Shown piece by piece: positions 1-8,257 of a stretch of 64,000 bases of DNA. The stretch is from positions 1 through 64,000 of the forward strand of contig CAYRYO010000005.1 of assembly GCA_964428475.1 (NCBI GenBank). The letters are read 5' to 3'. Below the pieces are notes generated by a model that saw only the letters and a program-made list of their open reading frames with translations, made no database searches and was not told where the DNA came from. Positions within the stretch are counted from its first letter, which is position 1. Each line of letters opens with the position of its first letter. The stretch is from JARICQ01 sp964428475. GTDB lineage: Bacteria > Bacillota > Clostridia > Tissierellales > Tissierellaceae. A program made the translations under genes and the position numbers.

Positions 1-166
1 TTGAAAATACACTTAAAAGCTTTTCTTTCATTTAATATGCCCCCAAATAAAAATAATATCTATAATTCTTATATTTAATACCTATACCCCATATATCCAA
101 TTATATAGTAATTAGTTGTATCTGCATAGTAATAGAATAATAAACAATAAATTGGCAATAATACGG

Positions 167-175
167 TGGTATAAT
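167..175 (+). promoter_or_regulatory. possible extended -10 promoter for the activase operon
   Basis: A TGnTATAAT extended -10 element lies here, 22 bases before the likely ATG at 198. No good -35 is seen at 17 bp spacing. The implied leader would be only about 15 nt and would start close to the ribosome binding site, so this is tentative. The 160 bases before it show nothing else I can support. Confidence 0.3.
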
Positions 176-197
176 GCTATTTGGAAAGGAGAAATTT

Positions 198-1088
198 ATG
201 ATAGTAGGAATACCTAAAGGACTTTTAAATTATAAATACAATGTATTTTTTGAGACGTTTTTTACTGAACTTGGGGCTGAAACTATACATTCAGAGAATA
301 CTAACAAAAAGATATTAAATCAGGGAGTAAAATACTGTGTCGATGATGCCTGTCTACCAATCAAGATATTTCACGGACATATATCATCGTTAAGAGATAA
401 ATGCGACCTAGCTCTTATCCCGAGAATAATGCAATTAGAGAAAAGAGAGTATATATGTCCAAAATTTTGTGGATTGCCTGAAATGATAATAAATAGTATT
501 CCCAATATGCCAGCTGCTATTAAAGAACCTATATATGCTACATCTAGAAGAAATCTATATAAGTGGGGCAAAATAGCAGCAAATAAGATAACAAAAGATA
601 ATAGGAAAATAAAAGGTTCAATTGATTTAGCGATAGAAAATCAAAAAAAATTTAAATTAGGAATAATAAACACAGGATACAATGCAAATATAGCCTTAGT
701 GGGGCATCCTTATAATATATATGATGATTTTATAAATATGAATATAGTTAATAAATTAAATCAAATAGGATTTGGCGTAATAACTGAAGAATATACAGAT
801 CAAAATGTAATAGAAGAGGAATCTAAAAAACTATATAAGAATCCATTTTGGACATTTGCAAAAAACTCTTACGGATTTGCCTTAAATAGCGTAAGGCAAG
901 AAAAAATCAAGGGAATTATTTATATATCTTCTTTTGCATGTGGAATAGATTCTGTAACAATTGAACTAATCAAGGATAAAATAGCAGCTTTTCCATTTAT
1001 GATTTTAAAACTAGATGAACACACTGGTGAGGCAGGAATAAATACACGAATAGAAGCATTTACAGATATGCTTGAAAGGAGTTTTTAG
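198..1088 (+). CDS. acyl-CoA dehydratase activase-related protein (DUF2229-like half)
   Basis: This 296-residue cytoplasmic protein resembles the DUF2229 part of the large activases that serve 2-hydroxyacyl-CoA dehydratases and benzoyl-CoA reductases. Conserved cysteines are visible in the segments VDDACLPIK and YICPKFCG, and the C-terminal end carries a DEHTGEAG motif that is echoed in the next gene. The start was set at the ATG at 198 because an AAAGGAG site lies just upstream; an ATG 24 bases earlier has no such site. It is the first gene of a tight three-gene operon, ending directly before the next start. In many Clostridia these parts are fused in one protein of about 1400 residues; here they are separate. 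The exact substrate system is unknown. Confidence 0.75.
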   Translation: MIVGIPKGLLNYKYNVFFETFFTELGAETIHSENTNKKILNQGVKYCVDDACLPIKIFHGHISSLRDKCDLALIPRIMQLEKREYICPKFCGLPEMIINSIPNMPAAIKEPIYATSRRNLYKWGKIAANKITKDNRKIKGSIDLAIENQKKFKLGIINTGYNANIALVGHPYNIYDDFINMNIVNKLNQIGFGVITEEYTDQNVIEEESKKLYKNPFWTFAKNSYGFALNSVRQEKIKGIIYISSFACGIDSVTIELIKDKIAAFPFMILKLDEHTGEAGINTRIEAFTDMLERSF

Positions 1089-2180
1089 ATGAAAGTAGCA
1101 ACTCCACATTTGGGCAATGTATATTTAGCTGCAAAGGCCTTGCTGAATGGGCTTGGAATAGAATATGTAATGCCGCCTCTTGCTAATAAAAAGGCTCTTG
1201 AAATAGGATCATTACACTCTTCCGAAGAAATGTGTCTACCTTATAAGATAATGATAGGAAACTATATACAGGCAATAGAAAAGGGTGCAAATACAATTAT
1301 ATTACCTGGAAGCTGTGGCCCTTGTAGATTTGGCGAATACTGCGAACTACAGATGAATTTAATAAAAAAACTAGGTCACAATGTAGAGTTTATAGTAGTA
1401 GATTTTCCACAAGATATTGGAATAGAAGAATTTAAAAATAGGATAAATAGGATATCACACAATAGTAGAAAAAGCAGAAAAGAAAAAACAAAAGCTTTAT
1501 TAGATGCAGTAAGGGTAGTAAATCTAATTGATTATATAGAGGGAAAGGCATATTATTTAGCAGGATATGAGAAAACAACAGGCAATTGTAAAGAAATATT
1601 AAATAATAGCAAAAGAGCAGCATTAGAGGCAAAAAATCCAAAAGAGATGATAAAGATATTGAAAAGTTATAAGCATTCAATAGATAAAGTGGAAATAGAT
1701 AAAAATAAAAATCCAATTAAAATAGCAATAATAGGAGAGATATATACAGTGATAGAGCCATTTTCAAATCTATATATTCAAGATAAATTGATGGATTATG
1801 GAGTATCAACTAAAAGAAGGCTTACGCTAAGTTGGTGGGTAAAAAACACAATGTTGTCACCAACTAAGTTAAATAGTCTTGATATAAAGAGGGCATCTAG
1901 TGAATATTTGGATATAGGAATAGGTGGGCATGCAAGGGAATGTATTGGGGAAGCAGTACTCGCACATGAGGAAGGATTTGATGGAGCTATTCAAATTTTT
2001 CCAATGGGATGTATGCCAGAAATCGTATCAAAATCTATATTACCTAGTATTTCAAAAGACAAAAATTTTCCAATAATGAGCCTTGTAATAGATGAAATGA
2101 CCGGAGAAGCAGGATATATAACTAGAATAGAAGCATTTGTAGATCTACTTGAAAGGAGAGAACTGAGATGTATTATCTAG
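1089..2180 (+). CDS. acyl-CoA dehydratase activase-related protein (HgdB/D-like domain)
   Basis: This 363-residue protein belongs to the same superfamily as the dehydratase-like C-terminal part of large CoA-substrate-specific activases. Cysteines that may hold an iron-sulfur cluster are seen in the EEMCLPYK and GSCGPCRFGEYC segments near residues 50-95 and in the FPMGCMPE segment near residue 305. The C-terminal DEMTGEAGYITRIEAF segment is nearly the same as the end of the upstream protein, which suggests an old duplication or domain split. The ATG follows the upstream stop with no gap and has an AAAGGAG site inside the upstream gene. It overlaps the downstream activase by 13 bases. It probably works with both neighbours in electron transfer to a 2-hydroxyacyl-CoA dehydratase or a similar enzyme. 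Confidence 0.72.
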   Translation: MKVATPHLGNVYLAAKALLNGLGIEYVMPPLANKKALEIGSLHSSEEMCLPYKIMIGNYIQAIEKGANTIILPGSCGPCRFGEYCELQMNLIKKLGHNVEFIVVDFPQDIGIEEFKNRINRISHNSRKSRKEKTKALLDAVRVVNLIDYIEGKAYYLAGYEKTTGNCKEILNNSKRAALEAKNPKEMIKILKSYKHSIDKVEIDKNKNPIKIAIIGEIYTVIEPFSNLYIQDKLMDYGVSTKRRLTLSWWVKNTMLSPTKLNSLDIKRASSEYLDIGIGGHARECIGEAVLAHEEGFDGAIQIFPMGCMPEIVSKSILPSISKDKNFPIMSLVIDEMTGEAGYITRIEAFVDLLERRELRCII

Positions 2181-3145
2181 GTATCGATGTAGGATCTGTA
2201 AGTACAAACCTAGTGCTCATGGATGAAGCGGTAAATATTATTGAAAAGATATATCTAAGAACAAAGGGAAACCCAATAAATGCAGTTAAAGAGGTAATAG
2301 AAGAGTTAAGAAAAAAATATAAAGATATAAAAATAAATGGAGTAGGAACTACAGGAAGTGGTAGAGATATTGCTGCTACGATAATAGGTGCAGATATAGT
2401 AAAGAATGAAATCACAGCTCATGCAGTAGCAGCACTTGAAGAAGATCAGAATGTAAAGACAATACTTGAAATTGGAGGTCAAGATTCAAAGATAATTACG
2501 CTAAGACACGGAGTAGTCACTGACTTTGCAATGAATACGGTTTGTGCTGCAGGTACAGGCTCTTTTATAGATAGGCAGGCAGAAAGGCTAGGGATTCCTA
2601 TAGAAAGCTTTGGAGACTACGCACTACAATCTACTACACCAGTTAGAATTGCTGGCAGATGTGCTGTGTTTGCAGAATCAGATATGATACATAAGCAACA
2701 ACTAGGATACAATTATTCAGATATAATAAATGGATTATGTCAAGCGTTAGTAAGGAATTATTTAAATAATGTAGGAAAGGGGAAAGAAATACTCCCTAAA
2801 ACCTTTTTTCAAGGTGGCGTTGCTGCCAATAAAGGAATAAAATCTTCTTTTGAAAATGCATTGGGATTTGAAGTAATAGTACCAAAAAACTTCAATGTAA
2901 TGGGAAGTGTAGGTGCAGCTATTATGGCCAGAGATAAAGTTGAAAAATCAAAGAAAACTAATTTTAAAGGCTTTAATTTAGTAGATAATTTATTCGAAAC
3001 TACAAGTTTTGAATGTAGTGGATGTACAAACAATTGTGAAGTAGTTCAAATAAATGAAAATAAAAAAACTATTGCCTGTTTTGGGGATAGATGTGGGAAA
3101 TGGACAGAACAAATATCGTTTAAATATAAGGATAGAATAAGTTAA
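2168..3145 (+). CDS. acyl-CoA dehydratase activase, HgdC/BcrAD/BadFG family
   Basis: This 325-residue ASKHA-fold ATPase is of the HgdC type, which couples ATP hydrolysis to one-electron transfer from a [4Fe-4S] cluster into a 2-hydroxyacyl-CoA dehydratase. Phosphate-binding motifs GIDVGSVSTN (N-terminus) and GGQDSK (about residue 102) are clear. Two cluster cysteines, C126 in the VCAAGTGSF segment and C165 in the GRCAVFAESD segment, sit almost exactly where the known pair of HgdC lies (family knowledge). An extra C-terminal cysteine-rich tail (CSGCTNNC, then CFGDRC, about residues 278-310) is not part of classic HgdC but occurs in activases of the fused type. The gene overlaps the previous one and is followed by a hairpin. 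No dehydratase subunits are in the window. Confidence 0.88.
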   Translation: MYYLGIDVGSVSTNLVLMDEAVNIIEKIYLRTKGNPINAVKEVIEELRKKYKDIKINGVGTTGSGRDIAATIIGADIVKNEITAHAVAALEEDQNVKTILEIGGQDSKIITLRHGVVTDFAMNTVCAAGTGSFIDRQAERLGIPIESFGDYALQSTTPVRIAGRCAVFAESDMIHKQQLGYNYSDIINGLCQALVRNYLNNVGKGKEILPKTFFQGGVAANKGIKSSFENALGFEVIVPKNFNVMGSVGAAIMARDKVEKSKKTNFKGFNLVDNLFETTSFECSGCTNNCEVVQINENKKTIACFGDRCGKWTEQISFKYKDRIS

Positions 3146-3180
3146 AACCTGTATGGTTGTATATACAGGTTTTAACTTAT
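3141..3180 (+). terminator. rho-independent terminator after the activase operon
   Basis: Perfect 14-bp inverted repeat (arms 3141-3154 and 3163-3176) overlaps the stop codon of the activase gene. The T-tract after it is weak (TTATTT), so termination may be partial. Confidence 0.65.
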
Positions 3181-3380
3181 TTCCCTCAATAACTCTAGGA
3201 CTTTAAAATGCCTTATATCATGTAAATAAAACTAGACTTACAGATATGACAGCTATAATTACAGTAAAGATGGTAAGTTGGCAAGTAATCAGTGAAGTCC
3301 AGTAGTAAAAGATAATCATTGAAGCAATCTCAGTTAATATGATACAATTCAGATAAAGAATTGATATCGGAGGGATGAAA

Positions 3381-4073
3381 TTGAGTAAAGATAAGAAGAA
3401 GTTACTTATATATTTGGGACTTATATTTATAGGGGTATTGCTAGTGCAGAAAGTTCCACAGGCTTCATATTCTATAATTGAACAGGTAATACCACCAATA
3501 AAATCTAATGATAATAGCAGTATATTCCATCCTTCATCAATATTTATATTGATAATATTTATTATTGGGATAATAGGATTAGCTAATCTTGAGAGATTTG
3601 AAGGTAAAAGTAAGTCTTTAATATTTATAGTAATTGTAATAGTCATCATTCCCCTAATGAACTTTACATTAGAAGTTACTAGAACAAATTATCACTGGAT
3701 AAAGGGCGATGGATTAAGGGCGATAGAGATACAAAAGTCAAATATTAGCTTAGCAGGTTCAGAAGATAAGGTGGTAGTTAATTTACGATTAGAATTAAAA
3801 GACTACGGTAGGAAGAACAATAAATTCAAAGTAAGGGTTTATTTGCCGGAAAGTTTAAGTGTTTGTACAGGTAAAGAAGTTTATGACTTTGAAAATATTT
3901 ACTTTACTCATGGGAAGCGACATGTATCTATTATTGAAGAAGATATAGTTATTGAGCCAATCAGCGGAAGTGATACAAAGCAGCTATTTAGCTCTAGGTG
4001 GTTTCGGGAGGATTTAGAATATGAGTTATATAATGATGAAGAAAAAATTAAGATTTTACAACCGGGTCATTAG
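3381..4073 (+). CDS. membrane protein of unknown function
   Basis: This protein of about 230 residues has three hydrophobic segments in its first 100 residues (near 8-25, 50-68 and 78-98), then a soluble domain of about 130 residues with a beta-rich look. I do not recognise the family. The start is probably the TTG at 3381, because a GGAGGG site ends at 3374 and leaves no room for the in-frame ATG at 3375; that ATG would add two residues. The gene stands alone, with a hairpin upstream and about 250 bases without clear features downstream. An opposite-strand reading frame covers its first part but has no recognisable domain. Confidence 0.6.
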   Translation: MSKDKKKLLIYLGLIFIGVLLVQKVPQASYSIIEQVIPPIKSNDNSSIFHPSSIFILIIFIIGIIGLANLERFEGKSKSLIFIVIVIVIIPLMNFTLEVTRTNYHWIKGDGLRAIEIQKSNISLAGSEDKVVVNLRLELKDYGRKNNKFKVRVYLPESLSVCTGKEVYDFENIYFTHGKRHVSIIEEDIVIEPISGSDTKQLFSSRWFREDLEYELYNDEEKIKILQPGH

Positions 4074-4325
4074 ATTTAATATTAGATACATGATAAGCTA
4101 GGATGAAGAGCAGGAACTTTGAGGATTTATGGCGAATAATATAAGGTCAAATAAAATATTTTCAAAAAATATCTAACTAATTGCAATTTCTTGTGTATAA
4201 ACAAATGAATAAACAATAGATAGTTGCAGAATGCAGCTTAGAATAATATCTATAATTATCTAAAAGACAACAAAAAGATCCCAAAAGAATGGGTAGGACT
4301 AAAAAAGATTTAAGGAGGGTAAAAT

Positions 4326-6311
4326 ATGGAAATAATCAGTAAACTTATTGCATATCTACTTACCATTTCAATGGTTATGACAACTGGATTCATTGCTAAT
4401 GCAACATCGGAGGAAGCATTAACTTCTAAGATTAAGGGTGCTGAAGAAAAGACCATAAAGAAAAATCAAGCATGGTATTCTTTATTGGATTTTGATGACA
4501 AGGTAGAATTTGAAAATGCTGAAAAAGGCTTAATTGCAGCACCAGAAACACTTGAACTAAGAGACAAGAGTGGTAAGGTTATTTGGAGTCAAAAAGCCTA
4601 TGGTTTTTTGGAAGGCAAAGATGCACCAGATACTGTAAATCCTAGTTTGTGGAGACATACACAACTCAACCATTATTATGGTTTATTTGAGGTGACTGAT
4701 GGTATTTATCAGGTGCGTGGTTATGATATGTCCAATATTACTTTTGTTAAAGGTGACACTGGTTGGATAGTTTTTGATCCATTGATATCAGTAGAATGTG
4801 CCAAAGCTTCATATGAATTAGTAAAGGAAAATCTTGGAGATTATCCTATAATGGCTGTTGTTATTAGTCATCCACATCCAGATCATTTTGGTGGTATCAA
4901 GGGTATTGTTAGTGAAAAGGAAATTCGTGAAAGAAATATTCCGATCATTGCTCCAGAACATTTTGAAAAATATGCCATTAGTGAATACACCAATGCAGTT
5001 ACAGCTATGGGTAGACGAACTAGTTATCAGTATGGAACTTTATTGGATCCTGGTGAAACAGGTTCTATGGGTATTGGAATTGGCATGGGTCAATCCACAG
5101 GAACTATTTCATATATTTCACCTACTGATGAGATCAAGGAAACAGGTGAAACGAGAATTATTGATGGTGTGACTATGGAATTTCAAATGACACCAGGAAC
5201 AGAGGCTCCTGCTGAAATGAATACTTGGTTCCCAGAAAAAAAGGCACTTTGGTTAGCTGAAAATTGTACTGGAACTCTACACAATCTTTATACTTTAAGA
5301 GGTGCTGAAGTTCGAGATGGCAATGCTTGGGCCAAATACATCATGGAAGCGATTACTCTTTATGGTGACGAGGCAGAGGTAGTATTTCAGTCCCACAACT
5401 GGCCACGCTGGGGAAATGAAAATATCTATGAATATTTATTAAATACAGCCGCAATTTATAAGTTCATAAATGATCAAACTTTGATGTATATCAATTTGGG
5501 ATTAACGCCTACAGAAATTACAGAAATCATTAAACTACCTGATGAAATTGAAAAGGTATGGTATACACGTCAATATTATGGTACTTTGATTCACAATTCT
5601 AAAGCTGTTTATCAAAAATATATGGGATGGTATGACGGAAATCCAATACATCTCAATGAATTAACACCTACAGCAAGTGCGAAAAAATTTGTAGAATATA
5701 TGGGAAGTCCAGAGTTAGTGTTAAAGAAAGCAAAAGAAGATTTTGCCAAGGGAGAATATCAATGGGTAGCAGAAATTACAAATATGCTTGTCTTTGCGGA
5801 TCCTAAAAATACTGATGCAAGGATGTTATGTGCTGATGCTATGGAGCAACTTGGATATCAGGCAGAGTCTGGTGCTTGGAGAAATTCATATCTTGGTGCT
5901 GCAAAAGAGCTACGTGAAGGAACGCAGAATGATCAAAATCGTAGGGCAACTGGAAGTACAGATTTAAGCAAGAGTATGACACCTACAATGCTTTTAGACT
6001 ATATGGGCATTCTTATTGATAGTAATGTTGCACAAGATTTAAGTTTCAAGGCAAACTTTATTGTTAAAGATTTAGATGAATCCTATTTAATTTCAGTACA
6101 CAATGGAGTGCTACTCTATCAGAAAGATGCACAAGCAGAGGACGCAGATGCTACATGGACAACAACTAAAACTGGTATGTTTGCCTTGATTAGTGGCAAT
6201 CCTGCTGCAGTGGCTAAGGGAGTAAAAGTCGAAGGTGACAAAGAGCTTCTTGGAAAACTTCTTGGAAATATGACACAGTTTGAGTTTTTCTTCCCAATCA
6301 TAGAACCATAG
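4326..6311 (+). CDS. secreted alkyl sulfatase, SdsA1/BDS1-like metallo-beta-lactamase fold
   Basis: This 661-residue enzyme is of the linear-alkylsulfatase family, which hydrolyses alkyl sulfate esters such as dodecyl sulfate to alcohol and sulfate. A signal peptide covers about residues 1-26. The zinc-binding HxHxDH motif is H182, H184, D186 and H187, followed by GG. Other family marks are the AENCTGTLHNLYTLRG region near residue 315, the HNWPRWG segment near 358, an alkylsulfatase dimerisation domain at about 395-520, and a C-terminal SCP-2-like domain at about 535-660 that binds the hydrophobic chain. A strong AAGGAGGG site precedes the ATG. Codon use (many GGT, CCA, GCT; fewer ATA and AGA) and base content differ from the neighbours, which suggests transfer. 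The natural substrate cannot be told from sequence. Confidence 0.88.
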   Translation: MEIISKLIAYLLTISMVMTTGFIANATSEEALTSKIKGAEEKTIKKNQAWYSLLDFDDKVEFENAEKGLIAAPETLELRDKSGKVIWSQKAYGFLEGKDAPDTVNPSLWRHTQLNHYYGLFEVTDGIYQVRGYDMSNITFVKGDTGWIVFDPLISVECAKASYELVKENLGDYPIMAVVISHPHPDHFGGIKGIVSEKEIRERNIPIIAPEHFEKYAISEYTNAVTAMGRRTSYQYGTLLDPGETGSMGIGIGMGQSTGTISYISPTDEIKETGETRIIDGVTMEFQMTPGTEAPAEMNTWFPEKKALWLAENCTGTLHNLYTLRGAEVRDGNAWAKYIMEAITLYGDEAEVVFQSHNWPRWGNENIYEYLLNTAAIYKFINDQTLMYINLGLTPTEITEIIKLPDEIEKVWYTRQYYGTLIHNSKAVYQKYMGWYDGNPIHLNELTPTASAKKFVEYMGSPELVLKKAKEDFAKGEYQWVAEITNMLVFADPKNTDARMLCADAMEQLGYQAESGAWRNSYLGAAKELREGTQNDQNRRATGSTDLSKSMTPTMLLDYMGILIDSNVAQDLSFKANFIVKDLDESYLISVHNGVLLYQKDAQAEDADATWTTTKTGMFALISGNPAAVAKGVKVEGDKELLGKLLGNMTQFEFFFPIIEP

Positions 6312-6321
6312 ACATTTAAAG

Positions 6322-6355
6322 AAATAGTCTGGTGAAATTTCATCAGACTATTTTT
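6322..6355 (+). terminator. rho-independent terminator after the alkylsulfatase gene
   Basis: Stem of about 15 bp (arms 6323-6337 and 6338-6352, one G-U pair at the middle) followed by a T run. It lies 11 bases after the stop codon. Confidence 0.85.
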
Positions 6356-6569
6356 ATGATATATTACTATTAGTCTTGGTATAGTATCAGGAACGGGTAG
6401 ATATCGAAGTTGTTTGATTTATACTTTCAAGCATTGAAGATTATTTATTCCTTGAAATTATATGAATTTATTTTAAAATTTACTTTCTATGGTATAATAT
6501 ATACAAGAAAAGACCTAATATTAAATAGTGTTCTTTGAGATTAAATATTGATGAAAAGGGTAGATTGTA

Positions 6570-6800
6570 TTGAAAAAACAAACAAAAAAATTAATAGCTC
6601 CAATTACAATTACTATTTTAATAGTTTGTTATTTTATATTTTATATTTGGCTGGGTTTAGCTGAAACTGACATTCCTTTAGTAGTAAAAATATTATTGAC
6701 TATCTTTTTTATTGGATTAATAATATTAAGTATATATATGTTGCTTGAAAGAATAAAGGAAATAAAAGGGGGTGAAGAAGATGATATTAGTAAATACTGA
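6570..6800 (+). CDS. small two-helix membrane protein
   Basis: This 76-residue protein has two hydrophobic helices (about residues 10-28 and 38-58) with a lysine-rich N-terminus and a charged C-terminal tail. It starts with TTG nine bases after an AAAAGGG site. It overlaps the next gene (a YbjQ protein) by 20 bases, so the two are probably translated together. No family is recognised. The 250 bases before it hold the upstream terminator and nothing else clear. Confidence 0.6.
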   Translation: MKKQTKKLIAPITITILIVCYFIFYIWLGLAETDIPLVVKILLTIFFIGLIILSIYMLLERIKEIKGGEEDDISKY

Positions 6801-7092
6801 TTATATATCTGGAAAGGATCTTGAGACAATTACTATAGTAAAAGGTAGCACTATTCAATCTAAAAATGTAGGGAAAGATATTTCACAGGGGTTAAAAACT
6901 CTTATAGGCGGTGAACTTAAGTCTTATAATGAGATGATGAATGATGCACGAGCACTTGCTACAAAAAGAATGGTTGAAGAGGCAAATATATTAGGGGCGG
7001 ATGGGATTGTGAATATTAGATATGCATCATCCGCAATTATGCAGAGAGCTGCTGAGGTAATAGTATATGGAACAGCAGTTAAGTTTGTGTAA
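6781..7092 (+). CDS. YbjQ family protein (UPF0145, putative heavy-metal-binding domain)
   Basis: This 103-residue protein covers the whole YbjQ domain. The family marks are the early VNTDYISGKD segment, the IGGELKSYNEMMNDAR segment and the conserved LGADGIVNIRY segment near residue 75. The family forms small oligomeric rings; metal binding is only a proposal. The ATG at 6781 is preferred to the GTG at 6772, because that GTG is part of the GGGGGTG ribosome binding site. It overlaps the small membrane protein upstream, so the pair may act together at the membrane. Confidence 0.82.
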   Translation: MILVNTDYISGKDLETITIVKGSTIQSKNVGKDISQGLKTLIGGELKSYNEMMNDARALATKRMVEEANILGADGIVNIRYASSAIMQRAAEVIVYGTAVKFV

Positions 7093-7124
7093 TACTTTAT
7101 CATATACATATTGAGGTGAGATAG

Positions 7125-8201
7125 ATAGCTACTTTTAAAAGTCTCAAAAATGAAAATAAACTTAATATTATCCATGTAGATATGGATGCTTTTTATGCCT
7201 CAGTGGAGGAACATGACAATCCTAAATTAAAGGGTTTACCTGTAATAGTTGGTGGATTAAGTAATCATGGAGTAGTTGCCACAGCGAATTATAATGCTAG
7301 GAAATATGGAGTTCATTCAGCTATGCCTATATTTATGGCAAAAAAAAAATGCCCTCATGGATGCTATGTACCAGGTAGAATGAAGAGATATCGAGAGGTA
7401 TCTAGAGAAGTTTTTGAAATACTAAGTGAATATACATGTTTAATTGAAAAGGTATCTATAGATGAGGCATATTTGGATATATCTAATATAGATAGGGATC
7501 CTGTTGAACTTTCAAATGAGATAAAGACAGTTGTACTTGAAAAGACAGGTCTTACTATGTCTGTGGGTATATCCTATAATAAATTTTTTGCTAAACTTGC
7601 TTCAGAATGGAACAAACCATCAGGTATAAAAGTGATTAGCAGTTATATGATACCAGATATATTAGAGCCATTACCGATAAAGAAGGTTCATGGATTAGGG
7701 CCAAAATCTTGTAAGAAATTAAGAGGAATAGGGATATATACTATAGCGGATTTACTAGAGACTTCTAAGGATTTTTTAGTGGAAATACTGGGGAAATCAG
7801 GGATAGAGGTATATAATAGAATAAGGGGAATAGACAACAGAGAAATAAATATGAATCGTGAAAGAAAATCACTTGGTATAGAAAGAACCTTTGTGGAAGA
7901 AACAAAGGACAGAGAAATACTTAAAAAACATATAAGAAACTTTTCAATGGAATTATCTGATGAATTAAAACTTAGAAAGATACATGGAAGAACTATAACT
8001 TTGAAGATAAAAGATGAAAATTTCAAAGTTCATACTAGAAGCAAGACACTGATTACTCATATAAATTCTTTTAAAGAAATATTTGAAGTTGCAATTAGCT
8101 TGTTTAGTGAAATAGATACAAGCCTGAAAATCAGATTAATAGGTTTGACGGCATCAAATCTTATATCGTCAGATTTAAAACAGCTATCTTTATTTGATTA
8201 A
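7125..8201 (+). CDS. dinB: DNA polymerase IV (Y family), probable ATA start
   Basis: This translesion polymerase has the palm-finger signature HVDMDAFYASVEE, the second metal-site motif KVSIDEAYLDIS, the helix-hairpin-helix region KKVHGLGPKSCKKL, a little-finger domain, and a C-terminal clamp-binding motif QLSLF. The first ATG in frame (7182) lies after the catalytic aspartate of HVD, so translation must begin upstream. The reading frame stays open back to a TAG at 7122. A GAGGTGAG site at 7113-7120 is followed at proper spacing by ATA at 7125, which would give 358 residues. No ATG, GTG or TTG is available in frame between 7125 and 7182. A one-base deletion near 7163 is the alternative: it would join an ATG at 7150 to the frame, but that ATG has no ribosome binding site. 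Confidence 0.85.
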   Translation: MATFKSLKNENKLNIIHVDMDAFYASVEEHDNPKLKGLPVIVGGLSNHGVVATANYNARKYGVHSAMPIFMAKKKCPHGCYVPGRMKRYREVSREVFEILSEYTCLIEKVSIDEAYLDISNIDRDPVELSNEIKTVVLEKTGLTMSVGISYNKFFAKLASEWNKPSGIKVISSYMIPDILEPLPIKKVHGLGPKSCKKLRGIGIYTIADLLETSKDFLVEILGKSGIEVYNRIRGIDNREINMNRERKSLGIERTFVEETKDREILKKHIRNFSMELSDELKLRKIHGRTITLKIKDENFKVHTRSKTLITHINSFKEIFEVAISLFSEIDTSLKIRLIGLTASNLISSDLKQLSLFD

Positions 8202-8257
8202 CTAGATACTAGAATGTTATATGGAAATCCAATGATTAGATTAAAGGAGCGATTGTA

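Noticed and set aside
3218..3649. 143-residue reading frame on the minus strand
   Set aside because: It is low-complexity and hydrophobic because it mirrors the membrane helices of the plus-strand gene; no ribosome binding site is seen, and the plus-strand gene has one.
4858..5172. 104-residue plus-strand frame inside the alkylsulfatase gene
   Set aside because: It is in another frame over the zinc-binding region; no ribosome binding site and no domain.
7150..7179. ATG at 7150 as the dinB start
   Set aside because: It is out of frame and runs into a TAG after nine codons; it would need a one-base insertion, and it has no ribosome binding site.
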